64,000 bases of DNA from Alviniconcha marisindica (GCA_018857735.1 JABMCL010000261.1:98501-162500); one strand, 5' to 3'; counted from the first letter of the stretch, positions 1-61,052 are shown. The notes: generated from the letters alone by a model not told the origin. Program-made: numbers and translations.

Positions 1-246
1 AGATGGAGAAAAGGGGTGTGTATATGTATGGGCATTTGGTGTAAGCATGCTTGGTGGTAACCTTGACAACAAATGTCTATAATGTGAGCTGTGTTATATG
101 ACCAGATAGCTGGACATAGATTGTGTGTGTGTGGGGGGGGGGGGGGGGGGGGGGGGTCTGTAGTGGTGTTTTTCTGACCAAAAGGCTGGACATAGAGAGG
201 TGTGTAAGTGTATGTGCATTTTAATGTCAATTGTTTTTCTGACCAG

Positions 247-16275
<16,029 letters not shown>

Positions 16276-19200
16276 CTGAACTTCCACTCCTCTTCAGTTA
16301 TGCTTGACTGAATGCCATAATATTTTTGTGTTGGTTGAAGTCACATTGGGTGAAGGGATTTCAAATCTCTTTCACTCTGAGAGACTTCTCCTGATCTGTC
16401 CTTTACTTTTTGATTTGCTGGACAATGTTCTGTTTTGCATGCTGATATCCTTCCTTGAGTTTCATAACTCAGTCATACTAGTTTGAATAATCTTGACCTG
16501 TTTTCAAGGTCACAGCAATGTCTGAAAGGTAGTTTTTTGTGTGTATGTAATTTAAAAAAAAAATCTTCTCCATTTTTTATGGTTGCTTCCCTTGAGACTG
16601 TTCTTTCACTTGTGTATTTGAGTGTGAGTCAGTTGAGCATTTGCTGTTCTTTTTAAGTTTTTGCGGGGGGGGGGGGGGGGGGTCAATTTGATTCTTGAGC
16701 CTTTTTCTTATGTTAAATCAATATCGTTAACACTTTGCATGCTTACACACTGAGTTTTGAAGGAGTGTGGTAGGAGAGCTTACTTGCAATATTTGATTGT
16801 GACAGCTTTGCTGTAAGGTGTTAGTGTTTTGATTTGTACCCCATGCTCTGCTTAGTTTCTGTTGAGAGAAGTTTTTGTTCTGTGCCGTTGTAATTTACAT
16901 TTGTTTCCCTGTGAATCCATTAGGATAAGTTCTGGTGAGATATTACGTGAGACTCCACAGTTTTACGCTGATTTCTGAAGGTGGATGTTGCGAGTCAGAC
17001 AGCATGCTGTTTGTAGCATGTTTGTCAGTTGGACAAATGTTTGAATGTCAGTGTAAAGGACAATACATTGGCACCTGAGACAGTATTCACCATAATCTGT
17101 ATTCCTGACCATCTTTAGTCATGGTCATCTGTTCACATGTTTGTTATGGTGATATGTCTGCTCCTCCTGTTTGAATTAGTTTGCAGTTGTGCATGGGGCC
17201 TTTGATGGTGTGTTATTATGGACTTGCGTCTGCCATCAGAGAAAGCCTTTCTGTCGGGTCTTTCTGTCCAGCAGTGCATTGGGTGGCCCAGTCGTTTGTC
17301 AGCCAAGTGCTAGTGTCTGTGTGCTTCACCTTTGTCAGCAGTGTTGCAGCAATGGAGCAACCTGTGTGCTCTTGCTTTCCACTGCCAATGAGTCGGAAAT
17401 GTGTGTAACCCCTTCATGGTCACCTGGTTTTACCTGCCTGCACAAGGCATGTGGGTAATGGTGACAACAGCTTCCCAAAACCCAGTCAGTTGAACCCATT
17501 TAACATGTGGCTGCCATTCCAATGGTCATTTGTTTTTGCAGTTACATGGACAAAAGCATTATGTTGCCACGGTTACATCGTGGGCTTTTTAACTGTGGAT
17601 ACAAGACCTAGCACTGCTATTCCACTGAGTGAAGAATGGGAGCAAGACCTGATGATGCTGCCCCACTGACAGAAGCCTGGAAAATACCTTAAGTGCATCT
17701 GTCCCATTGACTGAAGACAGAAAACAACCCCATGGTCCCACAGATAGAAGCAGCAGAATCCACTTCTGGTGGTGCAGACAATGACAGTTTTATGGACAGA
17801 AGTGATAGGCTTGTGTAGACATGTGCAAGTTGGCATGGGCAGGGTTAAAAACTTTTGAATGCCAGTGACGAAAGGCTTGACTAAGTTGATGTACATAAAA
17901 AGACTGAACAGTGTGCTGTTTGTTACTGGCTCACATCCTCTGGGCAGCATGATGACGTGCCAACACTGAAACATTCCATAGCGCTGCTAGACTGCTTCTT
18001 ATTCTTCTGTTGGGAGTAGCCACAGTCATCATTTGGATTAGTCATTAAAAGTAAACTGCACTGAAGAAGCATTGCAGATCCTATCAGTGTAAATGAAGAA
18101 AAAAAAATGCACAGCAGTTTTTCACATGATTTCACATCCTGTTTAATAAATAAAAAAATCAACGTTTGAGAGTTGTGAAAATATGACCGTGATGTTGCCA
18201 TTTTGTGCCCAGCTGCCTGGATCAGTGATGTCATAACAAGGCGGGAATATGTGACAAGTTTGATCAAACACGTCACGAGTCAACCTTTCTGCTCTTACTG
18301 GTAAAGAGTGACTCAACGTGGCTGTGCCCTGAGGAGCTCAGTCTTGAAGCCAAAAAAAGTACTTCTTTGTAATGACGCTTTTCTTCAGTGCACGAGTCAT
18401 CAGCCAGTGGCCTTTAGGGCGCAGTGCACGAGTCATCAGCCACTGGCCTTTAGGGCGCAGTGCACGAGTCATCAGCCAGTGGCCTTTAGGGCGCAGTGCA
18501 TGAGTCATCAGCCAGTGGCCTTTAGGGCGCAGTGCACGAGTCATCAGCCACTGGCCTTTAGGGCGCAGTGCACGAGTCATCAGCCACTGGCCTTTAGGGC
18601 GCAGTGCACGAGTCATCGGCCCCCTCACTCATGTAGCCTGGCTGGTTCAGCTAAGGTGTCGCACCTTGTAGAAATAAACATATTGATTGATCAGATTGTT
18701 CACTTTTTTTGAGGAGAAGTGTTACTGGCAGCAAATGAGCAAACAGGGTGCTAACCACGGTAACCTATCCACAAGTGCACTGCATATTTAAGTGGAAGTG
18801 GCGCTGTTTTACTTTGAGTGATGTTTCATTTGTTTCGACATGTTAGAAATAACTTTCAACTGTTGGTGCACGTAAGATTTCACTTGTCACTTTTTCTTTT
18901 GCGGTTACAGTTCCTCATAGCCAGTGGAATCCAGTTGTTAAATTGTTGTAACGTCAACTTTGCCTTGTTGAGGTCTTGTTTTCATGAGGATGCTGGAGTT
19001 GCAGAAAGTATAAACAAATTTATGTATGTTAAACTCTCTAGTTTTACTTTGCATTACACTGAGCTTCATTGGTGTTTTACATTACACTGAGTAGCATTGG
19101 TAATGACACCGCATGAGCAACGTTGTGCACTACACTGAGCTACATTGTTGTTTTGCATTACGCTGAGCAACTTTGTTGGATGGATGAGTGAAAAGAGCCC

Positions 19201-20445
19201 CATGCTTATGCTCAGGTTTTTCCCGTTGTTCATTAATGGCTGATTCTTTCATTGCAGTTTTGCATTGTACTTCTGCAGAGTGTTTATGTTGACTGTGCGA
19301 ACTATTATTACCTGTTAGTTGCGAACCATTATTACCTGTTAGTTGAAACGATTCCATACTTTGTTCAGTCGCAAGATTCATTAGTGTTGTTTTGCATGTG
19401 AAGACTTGCACACTGTGTGATGTGGCTAGTTGTTTTGCATGTGAAGACTTGCACATCATGTGATGTGACTAGTTTGATATTAATTGTTGCCATCATTTAT
19501 TATGCTGGTAATCATGTCTTTAGATTCCTGGTAGTGACGACATGACATGCCCTTGTTTAGAATCTTACTCGAGTACATGTACACAAGTGTGCTTGACCAG
19601 TGTGCTGTTGACTGCCATAGCAAACTGGGATTGCATCATGCACACACCTCTTGCAGTGATGACCAAGTGAAATGGCTTAAATGTTCTCACAGGAGGACCT
19701 GAGTGCATGCCCAGAACCTTGTGAATTTGTGTGTGCAGTCATTTGTCTGCTTGTAAATGCGGAGGTACAGAAGTCCCTGTTGTTTATACAGCTACAATCC
19801 AGCTTCAGAGCAGACAAAAGGTTGTGAGAAGACCTGAAAGGGTGGTGTAGCCATAAATAATTTAGTGATGCACACTGTAATGATCTGGACCTTTGGCTGC
19901 TTTCAGTGTTATTGTTGTCATGGTTGAAAAGGTAACCAAACCTGTTTTATTTACTCCCTAGTCTTGTCTTCGTATGCTCCTCACTATTCTTGTGTCCCCC
20001 ACCATATCATGGAACTACTTAATATACCCCCCCCCCCCCACCCCCCACTTTTGTGTTCCCCTCCCCCTATCCATCTTCTTGAACTCTTATGCAACTTTTT
20101 TAAATGTTACTTGACAAAGCTGGGTACAGTCAGAAACTTTGCATTGTTTTCTTCCTTCTTGGACTGCTGCCTTTCACGTTCAGTCAGTGGTTCACCTTCT
20201 TCCCATGTTTCACAATATGATGAGTTGCACGTCTGGTCTGCCCTGCACAGTACTCCAGTACTGTGTTGCACATCTGTGATAAGCCGGTCTCCCTTTGTCA
20301 GTCAAGCATTTCAGACTTTCATGGACAACATGTAAATAAACCTGGTAACGAATCTTCTGCGTACAACTGTCTCTGTGAAAGATTTTGTCTTCCCAGTACA
20401 CGTTTTCTTGCCCTAAATAAAAGCTTAAAATCAAGGATTTTGTTT
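16276..20445 (+). other. Probable IBTK 3' UTR and flank
   Basis: No coding exon is recognisable here. Candidate poly(A) signals AATAAA on the plus strand are at 18673, 20335 and 20416. The last is followed by T/GT-rich sequence at 20440-20480, as expected of a downstream element. A 36-bp array lies at 18389-18622, a G-run at about 16664-16681 and a C-run at about 20029-20045. The real 3' end cannot be fixed without transcripts. Confidence 0.4.
18389..18622 (+). repeat. 36-bp tandem repeat in IBTK 3' flank
   Basis: About 6.5 copies of GCAGTGCACGAGTCATCAGC followed by CAGTGGCCTTTAGGGC, period 36 bp. The copies are nearly identical, differing mainly at CAGTGG/CACTGG and GCACGAG/GCATGAG. The period is a multiple of three, so both strands show an artificial open frame. 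Confidence 0.92.
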
Positions 20446-20759
20446 TATAAGGTGCTTCATTGAGTTTTTTGGGGTGTTTTTTTCAGTCAAATTTTGTCAG
20501 CAGCATTTAGGACTCTGGCTGTCCAAAACAGTGCCAAGTTACCTAGCTGCTGCAGGTGCCACCTGTTTGATGTCAGGCACACAGGTTGTGTGCTCACACA
20601 AGGAACAGGATCAAAGAGGCAGGCAGCCTTTAGGCCAGCTGTGGCACTACATGTTTCTTTTTTTTCCCTTCTCTACAAGTCCCACTAGTTGGCAATGAAA
20701 ACGGGGTTCTGAATTGAAAATATAATTAAAAGGGCATTTCAAGACAAAATCCTTGATTT
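20428..20759. mobile_element. Small inverted-repeat (MITE-like) element
   Basis: AAATCAAGGATTTTGT at 20428-20443 is matched by its exact reverse complement at 20744-20759, about 300 bp away, with weaker similarity outside. It has no coding content. It may be a miniature inverted-repeat element, and it overlaps the best IBTK poly(A) region. No target-site duplication was identified. Confidence 0.4.
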
Positions 20760-22223
20760 GCAGTTCTTATTTTGATCCCTTCTACATGTATGTAAAAGGT
20801 TGGCCTTCGTGGGCAAGCTGCGCCTCGAGAAGGCTTGCTCCTTTAAAGGTCCAATTTGTTGGATCTGTAAATACCTGTAGGTTTGCAGCATTCTGTAAAT
20901 AATTTTAGTTTTGCAGCATTATGTGTAAATGAGAGAATTGCAGCATTGCATGTTGGTCCTTTTGAAGTCCTTGTACAGTCTGATCATTTTGCAGCTCTAT
21001 TGTTGAGGTTGTATAAAATGCTGAATTTGCCAACATCTTTTGGTAGCATATTTATTGAGAGACTCTAGGGTGCTTGTGTTTAGGTTGTGCTGAATATTTT
21101 AGCTTTTAATTGTATTGAAAGATGAATCTGTCAAGATGCTCATATATTATTAGGTTGTATGGGGTATTATACTGCCAGTTACATTTTCTTTTGCAGAGAC
21201 ATGTTCTTTTGCATAGAATGTTTTGCAATGACTAAAGATGAAGACTGGGAGGGAGAGAGAGGGAGAAAAAAGGTTATTCTGTATGGCATTGAACAAATGT
21301 AAATTTCAAGTAAATTTACATGTAGCACATACATTTCTTGTGTGCACCAACTTCATGGGGTGTATGGAACCACAGACTGTACCGTTTTTGTCTCAACATC
21401 TCAGAGAACTTGTGAAACTTCTGTTTTTGTCTCAACATTGACATAAAACATAAAACCAGCCAGATGCTTGGTACTAGAGTTTGTGACATATATTTTTTAT
21501 TGTTTATATGTAGGGCATGCAGGCAGCCTCTGCACTACTTGTTACATTGTATAACCACAGGGGCATGTAACATGGTCAGTGTAAAGTTTGTTCTAAAATA
21601 CTAGTAGCATAGCCTTTATGGCACACTACCAAATGCTGAGCGTGAAGGATTTAAGTGGTTTGTTTTGATTATTTCTGTACTGGCCTATTTAATTGTTTTA
21701 TAATACAGGAAATTGATAAAGCAGCTGCCCTGTGACTTAAAGTCCTTTGTCTCACGACTTTATGTAGACAAGAGTTAGGCTGACTTCTCCTCCAGACAGG
21801 TTACTCACACTGGGGATGGGGGAGTCATTTTATTGACCCTCATCATATTGTTTAGGCTGAAACAAAATGTTTCACATTCTTAAGCTGGGACTTCTGCTTT
21901 CAGCCATGGGAATCTTCATGATGTGACAAACCCTATGTTATTCTGAAGTTGGGGTACAGTTGCAAGACCCGCAACATAGCACTTGTATGCGTGACGTACG
22001 TGAGTAAGGGTGAGGAAACAGTTGCACAGGATATCTTCTCACTCCTTGATGGGTCAACCTCAGATGTTTAACTGAGGAACACTTCGCAAACACCATGTGT
22101 TTAGCTTGTACAGAACTAAGATGCGTTATGAAGTGTATATCATTTGTGTGGAGGGTTAGTTGAAACCAAAGTCGTGACATGACGTATGTTGGTCATGCAT
22201 AAACATTTAAAAAATGCTTCTGG

Positions 22224-22224
<1 letters not shown>

Positions 22225-22266
<42 letters not shown>
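22225..22266 (+). repeat. (GT)n microsatellite
   Basis: About 21 GT dinucleotides between the convergent genes. Confidence 0.95.
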
Positions 22267-22267
<1 letters not shown>

Positions 22268-23988
22268 CAAAAGATGAAATAAATAAACCATTACCACTCA
22301 TGTAGACACACATGGATACAACCACCTATTCATCCTCGGAGATGATTTAACTACTTAGCAGGTCACCAAGTACAGCACCCATCCTGCTGCCACTACACCA
22401 GGATTTCTTTTCTGAATTTGGATATCACAACCCAACTCAGTTGGCTGGTTTTCTGGCTGCTGGCATGCCCACTTGCAGACCTGCAAATTCTGCGGAATGC
22501 ACTCCCAAGCTTTTTGACTGAGACACTTGCTGCCCGCAAACTAAGAAGCCAAATTCACACACTGACAATGTAGTCTTACTCCATAATATACACCATATTT
22601 ATTAGCGCTCTCACAATCATGACCCTAAGCATAGGTAAAACTTACACTATATCAGTACATGTACCAGTCAATACATACCTGTCCACCGGACAATTCAACA
22701 CAAACTGCCTGTAGCAGCAATCACATATTCAAGGCAAAAGAGACGATGGCTGAGATTAGCCCAAATATAAAGCTGTGTAGTAACTGGTACATATATTCAC
22801 ATTAATTTCTTTTTCTTTTTACATTCCCTTTACAAACAGTTCTTGTGCTAAAAAAAGGGAATGCAAACTTCTGTTTATATTCTCCAACCCTGCAGAGTTT
22901 TGAATCGGCAAACTAGAATCCTGATTGGCCAGTCCTGTCTCATTTTTTATGCCAATGACTGCCAGGTCAGCAGATGACCTTTTGTATTCAGTTTTGAACT
23001 GAAGATCTGGGCTCCTTTTGTTGGGAAATTTATGACATGTACTTGATGTGTGTCAAGGTCCCCTGCAATTCTTTGGATCTCCTCTACAAAAAGATACTGG
23101 TTAAACAGATTATTACAGTCACATTGCCAATGGGATATGTAAGGAGATTCCTATCCATTCACCAGATGACATTCAGTCTTGCTTCATCATATCACCAAGC
23201 TATCTCAGCAGCAGAGGTTGGAGTATATCCATATAACGAAGCTTTTTGCGTACAGTACATGCCCTTGGATACACTTTGAAATTGAATGTGCAATTAAGAC
23301 ACTGGCATCTCAAAACAGACAATGGCTAATGAACCTCAACGTAAGGCTGACAACAAAAAGACAACAAATGGTGAAACTCTGGCATCCATTATACAAAGAC
23401 AATCATATTATTCAAGTTGAAAGAATTATATTCTTGTGCTAAGTTTGGAAGATCTCCCTTGGCTAACCAGACATAGCCTAAAAAAGACCAATGTCTTTGA
23501 ATCAGCAGAAAGATAACAAAAAGTGGCATCTAGATATGATCTTGTTATGAGTTATGCATCTAACAAACTACAAGCCTGATGCAGACTGGATAAAAACATT
23601 TAACAACACGTAGGCAGTTACAGTGCTGACTTTCAGAGGCTTCAAATTCACCCAAACCTGTACACATACAAATGCATACAGATTTAATAACTTGCTCACA
23701 CTCACAAATCTTGCTCGCATAATGTTCAAGATTACACAAAGCTCCAAAACATTGCCATCTAAAAAAAAAGTTTTTTACTTAGATTTTAATTCAATGTATC
23801 TAAAAGCAGTTATAATTGGATGACATTCACTTATACAACAATTATGCCACAAAACGTTCATACAGACTGAATAGGAAAGTTTTTTGAAAACAACAACACA
23901 TTCACAAAAATGAGATCAGAAAAACAACAACAACAAAACATCAAAAAACAGCTTCCAATACTACCCTTCTCCCACCACCCTAATACTG

Positions 23989-24205
23989 AGATTAGGTCAA
24001 ACCTAGGTTGCCAAATCAAGCAAACCCAGTCAAATCAGATTAGGTCAAACCTAGGTTGCCAAATCAGATTAGGTCCAACCTAGGTTGCCAAATCAGCACC
24101 CAATAAATACTGAGATTAGGTCCAACCTAGGTTGCCAAATCAGCACCCAATAAATACTGAGATTAGGTCCAACCTAGGTTGCCAAATCAGCACCCAATAA
24201 CACCT
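23989..24205 (+). repeat. Minisatellite with GATTAGGTCCAACCTAGG core
   Basis: Five copies of GATTAGGTCCAACCTAGG followed by TTGCCAAATCAG. Later copies include GCACCCAATAAATACTGA, giving a unit of about 47 bp. AACCTAGGTT within the unit is a short palindrome. Confidence 0.88.
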
Positions 24206-26465
24206 CAGCAAACGTCCCTCATGTACATAATAAGCACGTCAGTGGACACCAGCAACTAGTACTGTAACTGGTGTTTCATAACCAGGGAAAGTCTCTAAAT
24301 CAATCTAAAAATAGAACAGGCTTGGTCAAAGCCATCACAAGCTGTGGACAGCTGAAAGAGCTTGTTCAGAAAGAGCTTGTCCAGTGTCAAAAATATCTCT
24401 AAAACACTGCAGTTTCTGCCACAACTTCTGCCCAAGTTCCACATGGCTGGAAAACCACTAACCAACAATACAGAGTAACAGTTTCCCACGCAAGTCCCAA
24501 ACAAAACAATATTATCAATCACTCTATGAGAGTGACTTCTGCACACAGTACTCCAAATCATTTGTCAAACATTGGGTGCCTTGGTTGGATCAGCCTTGGG
24601 AATATATATATATATATTTTTTTACAATTCATTTTGCTGCTGCTGGTTTCTCGCATGGGAAATTAATGTCATGTCCCACAGAAATGCCAACTGCAGCAGT
24701 ATGTGTTGCCCACTCTACTGAACAATTCCTGCAGTTACTGGAATTTGGTGAGGGCTGCATTTTTCAAAGTGTGTGTATGTGTGTGTGTGTGTGTGTGTTG
24801 GGGCAAACCACTTTGGTCTCCTGTTGTGTATGAATGTATACTATGAAGTAGAAGCCCAGGGCTGTAATACTCTTTCTGTATCTCAGCTGTTCTATGTTGC
24901 TGTGTAAAACGGTTAGTGTGAACATTTATGAATGAATGATCTCAACATCATGCCTCATTCTATGTGCCACTACATTGCCATTTGGCACAAAAGTCCAATT
25001 GTACTACACTATATTATACTGCACTTGAATGTCAACTCAGATAACAGCAAAATAGTTCAACCATAAAGGTAACACTGGCATCTGTAGAAATTGTATATTT
25101 TTTTTTTATTTTTTTTAAAGGACCCATAAAATAAAAACAACAACAGTCATTAATGCTAAGTCAAAGCACATTCAGCTTGAGTCTGTTAGTAACAAGCAGG
25201 TCTTATGACCTTCACTGTTAGTGTTACAGCAGCATAAATACAAAGGTACAGTATCAGACCATACAGAACAAAGCACATGCATTTGGTGATTTGCATGCAT
25301 CGGACTGAAAAGCCAGGTGCAATACTGACACGGGTTCAACTTCCCACTGCAGCACAAGATTTTTCTCCCAGTCAACTTCCAGTGCAGACTGTCTCATGGT
25401 GTTCGCACAGCCCCTGTGTGCAATCACATGCATCAACATCTGTGTGCATGTAAAATTCCCAAACACTGGCAGCCCTACCATTGTTTTGACATATGAAAAT
25501 ACTTCACAGACTGGCAGGAACAGGTAGCACTGCTCTTGTGGCTGCAGTAGCCTTACCAAGGCAAGTTGACCCGATTCTCCCACAAGGCATTAATGAGGTA
25601 TTAAAAACAAAAAAACTGTTGACCCCTGTGACCACTGCAGGCTATGCAGTGCTCTCAGCCTCAGGCCTTTTAGCCTGCAGCCCTATTTGCAGTGTGCGCC
25701 ACATAATCATTCATAGCTTTAAGTACTTGCAGTACAACTCCCAAACATGACAGACATTTGTCTAACAGGTAAAGACTGATTGCACCGGCTCTATTCAAAT
25801 GTTTTTATTCTAGCTGAAATACAACAATAACACCACCAAGAAAATGCAGCTTGAAGTGGCCTCTGATGAAAAATCATGATCAATGATAATAGTTGTGACA
25901 CAATCAGTTGACTGATTTCACCACAGAACACTTGTGGTGATGTTTTTCTCTCTCCATTTATCACCTTAGATCTTCAATATCTCTACCAAAATCGCTATCC
26001 TCAAAAACAAAAATCTCATCCAAAATTTGCATTGCCATCAAACATTTTCCCTTTCTCATATTAATAAAAAGAAATGCACCCAAAAAACAACAACAGAAAT
26101 TTGCAACTTTTTGGCACAACCTTCACACATGCAATGGTATAAGAAATGCTAATGAAGCAGTGCCCCTTTGCCTACAAATATGCCTACCTTTGGAGTGGCA
26201 AACGGCTCGTTTTGGACAAGGGAATCAGTGCCCCTACATTCTATGCATGCAGGCGCTGACAGCCATTCTAAGATGTGCACGGGTTCCACTGAATGGGGTA
26301 CATGAGTTAAGATTCAAAAGTTCCTTTCACTAATCATTTTGACACCGTGGCAGGCAGACAACATTTGGATTTGATGGAGACATTTCAAATTTGTCAGTCA
26401 TTGCAATGGAGAAGATGTGGTTTATACGAAATAACAGAACTGCTGATCCCATCATACACTGTGCA

Positions 26466-26575
26466 CTGAGGTCAGCAATCTCACCTCTGATTGATGTCAA
26501 TAACCTGACCTCTGACTGAGGTCAACAACCTGACCTCTGACTGAGGTCAACAACCTGACCTCTGACCGGTGGCAA
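26466..26575 (+). repeat. 25-bp repeat rich in AGGTCA/TGACCT half sites
   Basis: About four copies of GAGGTCAACAACCTGACC followed by TCTGACT. Each unit has AGGTCA and TGACCT, the two orientations of the nuclear-receptor half site. It is about 800 bp beyond the ATE1 stop codon. Confidence 0.8.
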
Positions 26576-26987
26576 GTAATGGACTGTAGCTCAAGCCAAC
26601 TCAGCTCTCTGATAGCATGCCAAGCTCTGTGACTAACTTTGTAGTCCAATATAAAAATTTCACTGCGATGATTGATGATTTTCCCCCATTCTAGAGTTTC
26701 CCTCATTATTCATAAGCCAGTATAACTAGTCTACAGCTTCATTTCATTCTCAGCCACAATGAGTTCCCTGTGATTCTTGGTCCTGTAACAGTACCGCAGT
26801 GTGGCAAAATCCATCCTCCATTTTATACACACAAGCCAAGGCAGACCTGTGGAATGCAGTTCTCACTTTCAGTGCAGAAGACTTGCATGTGTATAGGCAA
26901 TTTGACCAGGAAAACACCAACACAATATTGTCATTCACAGTTCAGTTAAGGTCACTTCCTCTACTGATGTTTTTTTCTTTCTTTCTT

Positions 26988-27007
26988 TTTATTGAAATTG
27001 CTTTATT
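26988..27007 (-). promoter_or_regulatory. Candidate ATE1 poly(A) signals
   Basis: On the minus strand two AATAAA hexamers lie at 27007-27002 and 26993-26988, about 340 nt beyond the ATE1 stop codon. This is the first clear pair downstream of the gene. A (GA)n tract at about 27014-27090 would then be in the 3' UTR. Confidence 0.45.
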
Positions 27008-27010
27008 TTG

Positions 27011-27122
<112 letters not shown>

Positions 27123-27344
27123 TGACAGAAAGAAAAGGTGGGGGATGGGGGGTGGGGGGAGGGTTATTAGCGTATCACCGCTGCATTGTATCAACATTAT
27201 CATTGGTATCACAACAGTAGAACTGCAAGTTCTAAAATATCACTGAGGATAGATGGAACAGTCTCTTTTCCTCGCGCTTGCGTCAGCACATACATTTAGG
27301 AGCCGAGCGAAAAACTCCACTTCAACACTCTCTAATGAGGTGCT

Positions 27345-46021
<18,677 letters not shown>

Positions 46022-46081
46022 TTTGCCGACTTTGACAGTAGTGCGCATGCCACGAGGGGACACCACTCCGAAGACCAAAAC
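46022..46081. promoter_or_regulatory. Shared bidirectional ATE1/BCKDHB promoter core
   Basis: Only 60 bp separate the two start codons, so both 5' UTRs and the core promoter must lie in or overlap this interval and the first coding exons. GTGCGCATGC at 46041-46050 closely resembles the NRF1 core TGCGCATGCGC. NRF1 is typical of promoters of nuclear genes for mitochondrial proteins, which fits BCKDHB. No TATA box is seen. Confidence 0.7.
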
Positions 46082-59291
<13,210 letters not shown>

Positions 59292-59486
59292 ACTGCAAGG
59301 TGACAGCTTCAAAGGACTCAGGCTGTGAAGTCAGGCTGTGGGGCTGTGTGTGATGTGACTGCTGTAATGGTTCAGGATGCCGGGTTGCTGGTTGTAGGAC
59401 TCAAGCTGCGGGGCTGTGTGCGATGTGGCTGCTGTAATGGCTGTGCAGCTTGTGTTGTTTCAGACTGCAAGGTCTATAAACAAATT

Positions 59487-59492
59487 ATTAAA
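59487..59492 (+). promoter_or_regulatory. Candidate BCKDHB poly(A) signal
   Basis: ATTAAA about 200 nt after the BCKDHB stop, in TTATTAAAAACTC. It is the nearest plausible signal, though a weaker variant than AATAAA. Confidence 0.35.
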
Positions 59493-59905
59493 AACTCACC
59501 CATGAAGTTTAGTTGTATTTCACTGATCTGTGCACAGTCATGGGTGATAATATGAGAATGTGTTTTGCCAGCTTGTCGATTTGAATGTGTTTATGGCCAC
59601 TACACAGGGGATTATACAAGATGTGTTTAGCCAGCTTGTCAATTTGAACGTGTCAATGGCTGCTACACATGTGATTATACAAGATTTGCTTTGAGAGCTT
59701 GTCAGTTTGAACGTGTCAGTGGCTACCACACAAGTGATCATGGACACTACACAGGTGATTATATGATATGTGTTCTGCCAGCTTGTCTGTGTGAACATGC
59801 TAGAGGCCACAACATGGGTGGGAATATGGGAGTATGTATTTATCACCAGTAACTGGATACAGATCAGTAAAATACAAATTAAACTTCATAGGTGAGTTCA
59901 TTCTT
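59488..59905. mobile_element. Inverted-repeat element with internal minisatellite
   Basis: The left arm (59491-59535: ACTCACCCATGAAGTTTAG, TATTTCACTGATCTGT) matches the reverse complement of 59841-59905 over about 50 bp. Between the arms are about four to five units of a 60-bp repeat built on GCCAGCTTGTCAATTTGAA and CGTGTCAATGGC. Arms plus internal tandem repeat is the layout of minisatellite-carrying miniature elements known in molluscs (inference). Confidence 0.55.
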
Positions 59906-60911
59906 AGTTGTTTAAATGTCACCTCACGGCTGTTAAATGGTAGGCTGCAATGTTGCCTGTTGCAATGCTGTGGTGTTAACATTGCAGCCTGTGAGGTTGC
60001 AAGTTGTGATGTTGCACAGTGCAAGCTTCTCCTCACCCAACCTACATACACACACCACAGCCACGTTGAACTGTTTGGTAAACACTGCAGGTGGCAGGAT
60101 CACAGGTTGTACTGTTTGAGGTTGCAAAATTCCGGGTTGTAACGCAGGCTTCAGGCAGCAGCAACTGGCCTGCTTTCCTCTCATCACTGCCACAGTTGCA
60201 CACTCCGAGCCTTGCTTTCCTGATCCCTTCCTCCAAACTGCCATAAATTGCTTTCGCCATTGAAGGAGCACTTGTTATCGCGACTCCTCTGTCTACTGAA
60301 ATCACCCGGTAAGTCTGATGCTGTCACCACCCTCCATAACATTTGTGAAATGTCTGAGTAGGGTGGATGCACCTTGTTTTTAAGTGAGTACTTCTATGCT
60401 ATGTTGTATTCACAGTCATGTTAGTAGCCCAGCCTTTTGGAGGGTGCTGACAGTGTGGGTGGACAGATGCAGTGAGATACAGGGTGCCCCTTCAGCGGCA
60501 TAATCGGTACTGGCAGAGTTTGGAGGAAGGGTGCTGGAAAATGAGGCTTGGAGTGTCAGGTTGGAAATGTGTCCTGTGAATGGGTAAATGCGTGCATTGT
60601 GAGGGTTGGGTATTGACTGTGATATGTAAACCAGCTTTTGTGGGAAAAGCAGTCATTAGCATTTTTTTATAATTTGTTTTGTAATATGAGTTCTTGGTCA
60701 GTACCAACCCTCGGCAGGTAATGTAATGTAGTCCAAAGTTTGCCAGAGTCCCATTGTTCTCACCATATGGCATATGCATTGAAAGTGCTTGGCTGCAGAA
60801 ATTAAGTTAGACTGTCCACTAAAGGTTTCATACCTTTTAAGTCATATCAAAGTGAGAATGCAGTTATTCCACTCACAAGTCAAAGTCTGGATGACTATTT
60901 ATGATGCTGGT

Positions 60912-61052
60912 GATTGCTTTCTTTGAAGGGCATTTGGGAAATTGCTTTCTTTGAAGGGCATTTGGGAAATTGTTTTCTTTGAAGGGTATTTGGGAAATCG
61001 CTTTCTTTGAAGGGCATTTGGGAAATTGCTTTCTTTGAAGGGCATTTAGGAA
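60912..61052 (+). repeat. 28-bp minisatellite
   Basis: Five copies of GCTTTCTTTGAAGGGCATTT followed by GGGAAATT, spacing 28 bp, in the BCKDHB downstream flank. Confidence 0.92.

Larger units (their letters stand above)
20760..26980. other. Convergent intergenic region, no gene recognised
   Basis: Only short, unconserved open frames occur here. The stretch holds a (GT)n tract at 22225-22266, a minisatellite at 23989-24205 and a TGACCT-rich array at 26466-26575. It separates the 3' ends of IBTK and ATE1, which point toward each other. Confidence 0.5.

Noticed and set aside
18308..18712. Repeat protein with SHQPVAFRAQCT units
   Set aside because: The 36-bp period is divisible by three, so any lack of stop in one unit opens the entire array; no start context or flanking coding signal.
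59325..59555. Small frame after the BCKDHB stop with repeated GLKLRGCVRCGCCNG
   Set aside because: A short internal duplication in the 3' UTR; no homologue recognised.
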